Assembly: GCA_934270345.1 (NCBI GenBank)
Contig: CAKQPT010000011.1
Coordinates: forward strand, 7,817-71,816
Direction: 5' to 3'
Source of the DNA: an uncultured Oribacterium sp.
GTDB taxonomy: Bacteria; Bacillota; Clostridia; Lachnospirales; Lachnospiraceae
Length of the DNA: 64,000 nucleotides
This document shows positions 60,358 through 64,000 of the stretch, piece after piece; within the stretch, counting starts at the first letter, position 1, and each line of letters opens with the position of its first letter. The notes below the pieces were generated by a model that ran no database searches, was not told where the DNA came from, and worked only from the letters and a program-made list of their open reading frames with translations. A program made the translations under genes and the position numbers.

Positions 60358-61695
60358 TCAGCCCATCGTGGCGTAGAGCTTCTTCCGGCAGAGGAAGTAG
60401 TAGCTGTATTCGAAGAGAATCATGGCGGTCCAGCCGATCGCGCAGGCGTAGGCCTCACCGGTGATGCCGATCTTCGGGACCAGGATGTACACGAAGATCG
60501 TGCGGATGGAGATCTGCAGGATCGTCGAAATCAGAGTGATGGTCATGTTGCCCATGCCACGCATGAAGCCCTGCATCGCATTCGTGACGCAAGGGAAGAT
60601 GATGGTGAAGGCCTTTATGGACAGGTAGCTCACGCCGAGACGAACCATTTCCTCGCCGCCGCTGGTCGGTGCGAAGAGCTGGATCAGCGGATGACGGAAG
60701 AGCAGGATGAGCGCACAGATGATCGGATAGTAGATGAGTCCGATCAGGATGCCCTTCCACAGCGTTTCCTTCACCCGCTTCCGGTCGCCTGCACCACGGT
60801 TCTGCGCGGCGCAGGTCATCATGCCGTGGCTGATCGTCTGGGCAGGGATGCGCCCGTAGTCTTCGATTTTACAGCCGGCGTTGAAGGCCGCGATAACGTC
60901 GATGCCCTGCACATTGATCACACTCTGCACGAGCAGCTTTCCGATCGGCTGACAGGACTGCTGCAGCGCGGTGATGAGACCGCTGGAGAGGATGCTCCGG
61001 AGAAGCTTGTGATCGAGGATCATCTCATCCCGCCGGAGCGCCAGTGCCGGGATATGACGGTAGACATAGATATAGCAGAGGATCGCGGAGAGGGCTTCTG
61101 CAATTACCGTCGCGAGTGCGGCACCGAAGACACCCCAGTGGAAGAGGAAGATGAAGATCCAGTCCAGGCAGGCGTTCAGCACCGACGAGATGCCGACGAA
61201 GGTCACCGGCGTTTTCGAATCCCCGACCGCCCGCAGTGCACTCGACATGATGTTGTACTGGAAGGTGAAGAAATTACCGAGGAAGAGAAGCCGGAGATAG
61301 ACGCTCGAATCATGCATGATGTCAAGCGGTGTATGCATGGCCTGCAGGATCGGTGTCGCGAGCAGGATGCCGAGCAGGGTGGTGATGCCGCCGGCGATCG
61401 TACCGAAGAGAATCGTGGTGGAGAGCGAGCGCTTCAGCTTCTCGCCTTCCCCGGCACCATAGAACTTACTCATGTAGACCGAAGCGCCGATGCCGAGGCC
61501 GGAGATGCTCTGCACCAGCAGCACCGAGACCGGATTCGAGACGGACACGGCGCTGAGTGCAGCGACACCGGCCCCCTTACTGACGAGGATGGAATCGACG
61601 GCGTTATAGGTGAGCTGAAGGAAGTTTCCGAAAATCAGCGGGATGGCATAGGCCAGAAGATGGTGGTAGATACTGCCGGAGGTCATATTTCTCAT
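60358..61695 (-). CDS. MATE-family efflux transporter
   Basis: A 445-aa MATE protein, 12 helices (AIPLIFGNFLQLTYNAVDSILVSKGAG and SALRAVGDSKTPVTF are the paired family motifs). It differs clearly from the convergent MATE at 58763, so the two are not a recent tandem duplication. AAGAGGAA precedes the ATG. Substrate unknown. Confidence 0.9.
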   Translation of the reverse strand: MRNMTSGSIYHHLLAYAIPLIFGNFLQLTYNAVDSILVSKGAGVAALSAVSVSNPVSVLLVQSISGLGIGASVYMSKFYGAGEGEKLKRSLSTTILFGTIAGGITTLLGILLATPILQAMHTPLDIMHDSSVYLRLLFLGNFFTFQYNIMSSALRAVGDSKTPVTFVGISSVLNACLDWIFIFLFHWGVFGAALATVIAEALSAILCYIYVYRHIPALALRRDEMILDHKLLRSILSSGLITALQQSCQPIGKLLVQSVINVQGIDVIAAFNAGCKIEDYGRIPAQTISHGMMTCAAQNRGAGDRKRVKETLWKGILIGLIYYPIICALILLFRHPLIQLFAPTSGGEEMVRLGVSYLSIKAFTIIFPCVTNAMQGFMRGMGNMTITLISTILQISIRTIFVYILVPKIGITGEAYACAIGWTAMILFEYSYYFLCRKKLYATMG

Positions 61696-61887
61696 AGTGG
61701 TTCCTCTTTTTTGAAAACGCTTTCAAAATGTGCCTGCTATTATAGCACGATGTCGGCACGCTGACGATAGAATTTACTGGATATTTGAGCATGCCTATGG
61801 TAGAATGTTGATTTAGACGATTCGGAGAGCGGCTGGTATCCACCATTCGGCTCGAACCGATAGTATACTTTCACGGAGGAAAAAAGA

Positions 61888-62184
61888 ATGAGCGTAATTG
61901 GTTGGGTAATTTATATCATTGCCATCGTGGCGATGTTTTACTTTATCGGTATCAAGCCATCACAGAAGGAGCGTAAGAAGCAGGAGGCTCTCCTCGCATC
62001 CGTAGCGGTCGGCGACACCGTGCTGACCACATCCGGCTTCTATGGCGTGATCATCGACATGACCGATGACACGGTGATCGTTGAGTTCGGTAATAACAAG
62101 AACTGCCGTATCCCGATGCAGAAGGCAGCCATCGCACAGCTTGAGAAGCCGACCACGGCTGTAAAGTCTGACGATAAGAAGTAA
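61888..62184 (+). CDS. yajC: Preprotein translocase subunit YajC
   Basis: A 98-aa protein with one N-terminal transmembrane helix and the YajC domain (FIGIKPSQKERKKQEALLASVAVGDTVLTTSGFYGVI). Partner of SecDF in the holotranslocon. GGAGGAAAAA precedes the ATG; monocistronic. Confidence 0.93.
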   Translation: MSVIGWVIYIIAIVAMFYFIGIKPSQKERKKQEALLASVAVGDTVLTTSGFYGVIIDMTDDTVIVEFGNNKNCRIPMQKAAIAQLEKPTTAVKSDDKK

Positions 62185-62200
62185 TCCAGCGCGATTCATA

Positions 62201-62230
62201 AGCCCACCGTGTTCTGCACGGTGGGCTTTT
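62201..62230 (+). terminator. Terminator after yajC
   Basis: AGCCCACCGT and ACGGTGGGCT pair around GTTCTGC, then TTTG. Confidence 0.85.
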
Positions 62231-62258
62231 GCTGCTGCAGGGGAGTGGAGGGCTTCGT

Positions 62259-62657
62259 ATGAATCTTAAAACGCTGAGAGAATTAAAGGGCATCAGTCGG
62301 AAGGAGCTGGCAGAGCAGACGGGACTGTCCTACCGCTCGATTCAGGACTACGAGCAGGGGCATAAGGACCTGGGTGCCGCGAAGGCGCGGACCGTTCTCC
62401 GGATGGCCCAGGTGCTGGACTGCTCGGTGGAGGACCTGATTTCGGAGGTGGATTTCAGTGAGCTGAAGCCGAGCGAGCTGCGCTCGGATGAGCTCCGGAT
62501 GCAGAAGCGTATGCTGGCGGAGTGGAAGGAGAACACGCGGCGGGAGCGGGCATCCGTTGCGGGCGGGTCTTCTGTTTCGGCGTCAGCATTGGCAGACGGA
62601 GAGCGGACAACGGACGAAGCCCGCTGGATGACGGAAGACAGGATGGAGAAACGATGA
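62259..62657 (+). CDS. Small XRE-family transcriptional regulator
   Basis: A 132-aa protein with an N-terminal HTH_XRE domain (LRELKGISRKELAEQTGLSYRSIQDYEQG) and a long hydrophilic tail, the last 40 residues of which are low-complexity Ala/Ser/Thr/Glu/Arg. The start at 62259 follows GTGGAGGGC. Overlaps the DUF1934 start in ATGA. Confidence 0.85.
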   Translation: MNLKTLRELKGISRKELAEQTGLSYRSIQDYEQGHKDLGAAKARTVLRMAQVLDCSVEDLISEVDFSELKPSELRSDELRMQKRMLAEWKENTRRERASVAGGSSVSASALADGERTTDEARWMTEDRMEKR

Positions 62658-63064
62658 GAGTAAAAATTGACATGCAGACACGCCAGACCATCGACGGCGA
62701 TACGGACATCATGGAGCACAGCGCGGAGGGCATCCTGCGGGATCTCTCCGAGGGACAGCATGTGCTGAGCTATTTCCAGGACGGCGTCCATAACGAGATG
62801 CGGATCAATGTCTCCGACGAGGAGATCATCGTAACCCGGAACTGGAAGCAGGAAAATCAGTTCCATTATAAGCAGAATAAACATCACATCATGAACTATG
62901 AGACCCCGATGGGGACGATGGAGCTCGGCTTCGACACGAAGTATGTCGAGATCGACCGCATCCATCGAGACAGCCTGATGGAGATCCGCCTTGTTTATAC
63001 CATCACCCAGGGCGGACAGCCGGTGAGTGATAACGAAGTCCGGATCCGGATTCGGGAACGCTGA
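62654..63064 (+). CDS. DUF1934 family protein (YwiB-like beta-barrel)
   Basis: A 136-aa protein of the calycin-like DUF1934 group, whose function is unknown. HHIMNYETPMGTMELGFDTKYVEI carries the conserved YxTxxG core, and IRLVYTITQGGQPVSDNEVRI is the last strand pair. Coupled to the XRE gene by an overlapping ATGA. Confidence 0.8.
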   Translation: MRVKIDMQTRQTIDGDTDIMEHSAEGILRDLSEGQHVLSYFQDGVHNEMRINVSDEEIIVTRNWKQENQFHYKQNKHHIMNYETPMGTMELGFDTKYVEIDRIHRDSLMEIRLVYTITQGGQPVSDNEVRIRIRER

Positions 63065-63098
63065 GAAAGGGTGTACCGCTTCTCGGGGCTTCTTTTGA

Positions 63099-63155
63099 GA
63101 TTTTCCCGTCTTCCGAGTGCGGAGTACGGGGCCTCCGTTGCCGCCCCTCTGGCCC
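63099..63155 (+). repeat. Truncated rod-hairpin element, 3' remnant
   Basis: TCTTCCGAGTGCGGAGTAC (63109-63127) differs by two bases from TCTTCCGAGCTCGGAGTAC of copy 1, and is preceded by GAGATTTTCC. GAGTGCGGAG recurs at 63171. The remaining intergenic DNA to 63276 holds no gene. Confidence 0.6.
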
Positions 63156-63276
63156 GGTCTGAACAGTTACGAGTGCGGAGCTCCCGTGCCTGCCCGGGGC
63201 CTCTTTTCATGTTGCATTTTGATGCGCTAAATAGTAAGATTAAGGGCAGATTTATGGAAAGACGAGGATTTACTCT

Positions 63277-63765
63277 ATGACATTAATGGCGATCCACTGG
63301 AATACCGTGGCAACCGTACTGGTCGTAATTGCGATCATCCTGGTTGTACTCATGGCGGTTATGTACTACTACGGTAAGAAGCTCTCCCGTCAGCAGGCAG
63401 AGCAGCAGCCGATCATCGATGCAAACACACAGGATGTATCGATGCTGATCATCGATAAGAAGAAGCTTTCCGTTGAAGAGGCCATCGCAGCCGGTCTTCC
63501 GGAGGCGATCAAGGAGCAGACACCATTCTATCTCAAGTGGCAGAAGCTTCCGGTCGTGAAGGCGAAGATCGGTCCACGTATGATGACCCTCATCGCGGAT
63601 CCGAACGTATTCGAGCAGCTTCCGAAGGGCAAGGAGTGCAAGTGTTCCATCTCCGGCCTCTACATCCGCGGTATCAAGTCTGTCCGTGGCGGCAGCATCC
63701 CGAAGGCGCCGGAAAAGAAGAAGGGCATCCTGGCACGCGCCAGAGAGATGGCTTCCAGAAAGTAA
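63277..63765 (+). CDS. Unknown membrane-anchored protein
   Basis: A 162-aa protein with one N-terminal transmembrane helix (VATVLVVIAIILVVLMAVMYYYG) and a cytoplasmic domain with the sequence LIIDKKKLSVEEAIAAGLPEAI, then KWQKLPVVKAKIGPRMMTLIADPNVFEQLPKGKE. Its C terminus is basic. The codon bias is good and the ribosome binding site (GACGAGG) lies at long spacing. I do not recognise the family; it looks like a conserved clostridial protein, perhaps near the Sec or envelope machinery given yajC upstream. Confidence 0.7.
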   Translation: MTLMAIHWNTVATVLVVIAIILVVLMAVMYYYGKKLSRQQAEQQPIIDANTQDVSMLIIDKKKLSVEEAIAAGLPEAIKEQTPFYLKWQKLPVVKAKIGPRMMTLIADPNVFEQLPKGKECKCSISGLYIRGIKSVRGGSIPKAPEKKKGILARAREMASRK

Positions 63766-63776
63766 TCATGAAACAG

Positions 63777-63807
63777 AGAGGAATCGACGATCGTCGATTC
63801 CTTTTTT
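63777..63807 (+). terminator. Terminator after the unknown membrane protein
   Basis: AGGAATCGACGA and TCGTCGATTCCT form an uninterrupted 24-bp palindrome followed by T5; the loop must open the central bases. Confidence 0.85.
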
Positions 63808-63819
63808 GTTTACACGTAG

Positions 63820-63895
63820 CCAGAGTCCCGAAGCAGATTTTGCTGGCCTTGGAGTACTGTGCTTCTGCTGCTGTCTCTCCGGGAATCTGGCGGGC
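63820..63895 (+). repeat. Truncated rod-hairpin element, 3' remnant
   Basis: CCTTGGAGTACTGTGCTTCT, then GCTGCTGTCTCTCCGGG, matches the distal end of copy 3 and of the remnant at 51739. Confidence 0.6.
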
Positions 63896-63952
63896 CTTCC
63901 TGATCCATTGCAAAAAATTAAATTCCTGTCTTTGACAGTACAAGTGTCTATT

Positions 63953-63994
63953 AAGTCCTGGGATTGGCTCTATGAGCCAGTTCCAGGACTTTTC
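63953..63994 (+). terminator. Two-tier terminator hairpin at window end
   Basis: AAGTCCTGG/CCAGGACTT with inner GGCTC/GAGCC, then TTTTCT. No gene ends directly before it. Confidence 0.75.
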
Positions 63995-64000
63995 TGAATT

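Overview
The window is about 64 kb of chromosomal DNA from an anaerobic, moderately GC-rich Firmicute. Lachnospiraceae or a close relative is the best guess. The grounds are an AddAB recombinase, class 1B dihydroorotate dehydrogenase (PyrD/PyrK), an NfnAB bifurcating transhydrogenase, a NifU-like/GGGtGRT protein pair, meso-diaminopimelate dehydrogenase, strong AGGAGG ribosome binding sites, and E. coli-like TTGACA/TATAAT promoters. I cannot name a species. Most of the window is housekeeping genome; accessory material is confined to a few AT-richer patches and to intergenic repeats.

Layout. 1-8.1 kb is a probable organic-acid or sugar-acid catabolic block: end of a glycerate kinase, an NfnB/GltD-like iron-sulfur flavoprotein, a sigma-54-type regulator with a ruined ATPase site, an enolase-superfamily enzyme, and a complete tripartite tricarboxylate transporter (TctC-TctB-TctA). 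8.2-15.7 kb holds an alpha/beta hydrolase, a 632-bp region enclosed by perfect inverted repeats, a DinJ-YafQ toxin-antitoxin pair, adenosine deaminase, an aromatic-acid-exporter-like protein, an ECF S component and O-acetylhomoserine sulfhydrylase. 15.9-23.2 kb is addB-addA. 23.4-34.1 kb carries a ThyX-like protein, an iron alcohol dehydrogenase, MgtE, NfnAB, the NifU-like/GGGtGRT pair, cardiolipin synthase and MntP. 34.2-42.5 kb has a signal peptidase II homologue, a shortened MocR regulator, MutY, a SecDF fusion, Tgt, an AraC regulator and a lone HicB. 42.8-49.1 kb is the pyrimidine operon pyrC-K-D-F-E-B-I. 49.5-51.6 kb is an AT-rich three-gene cassette (XRE regulator, AAA ATPase, TOPRIM protein) that looks like a defence system. 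51.9-63.8 kb has an Xaa-Pro aminopeptidase, an AlaX-type editing protein, Ddh, a cell-wall-binding protein, LysR, a membrane-anchored EIIB-like protein without its cysteine, two convergent MATE transporters, YajC, a small XRE protein, a DUF1934 protein and an unknown membrane protein.

The most unusual signal is non-coding. Four intergenic elements of 224-235 bp (13111-13334, 42500-42729, 55026-55260, 60124-60351) fold into the same long rod-shaped hairpin. Their stem sequences differ almost completely from copy to copy, yet each stem stays paired, which is compensatory change. Internal loops, two T-T mismatches exactly 10 nt apart, and a pyrimidine bulge are kept. Truncated relatives lie at 24159, 51739, 63099 and 63820. 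No transposase accompanies them. Other structured DNA includes the 632-bp nested inverted-repeat region (9696-10327), a separate 94-bp inverted-repeat family with two copies in opposite orientation (9913 and 49187), and a three-way-junction leader between pyrE and pyrB (47573-47672).

All calls come from reading the sequence by eye. No database search, folding program or alignment software was run; family names rest on recognised motifs.
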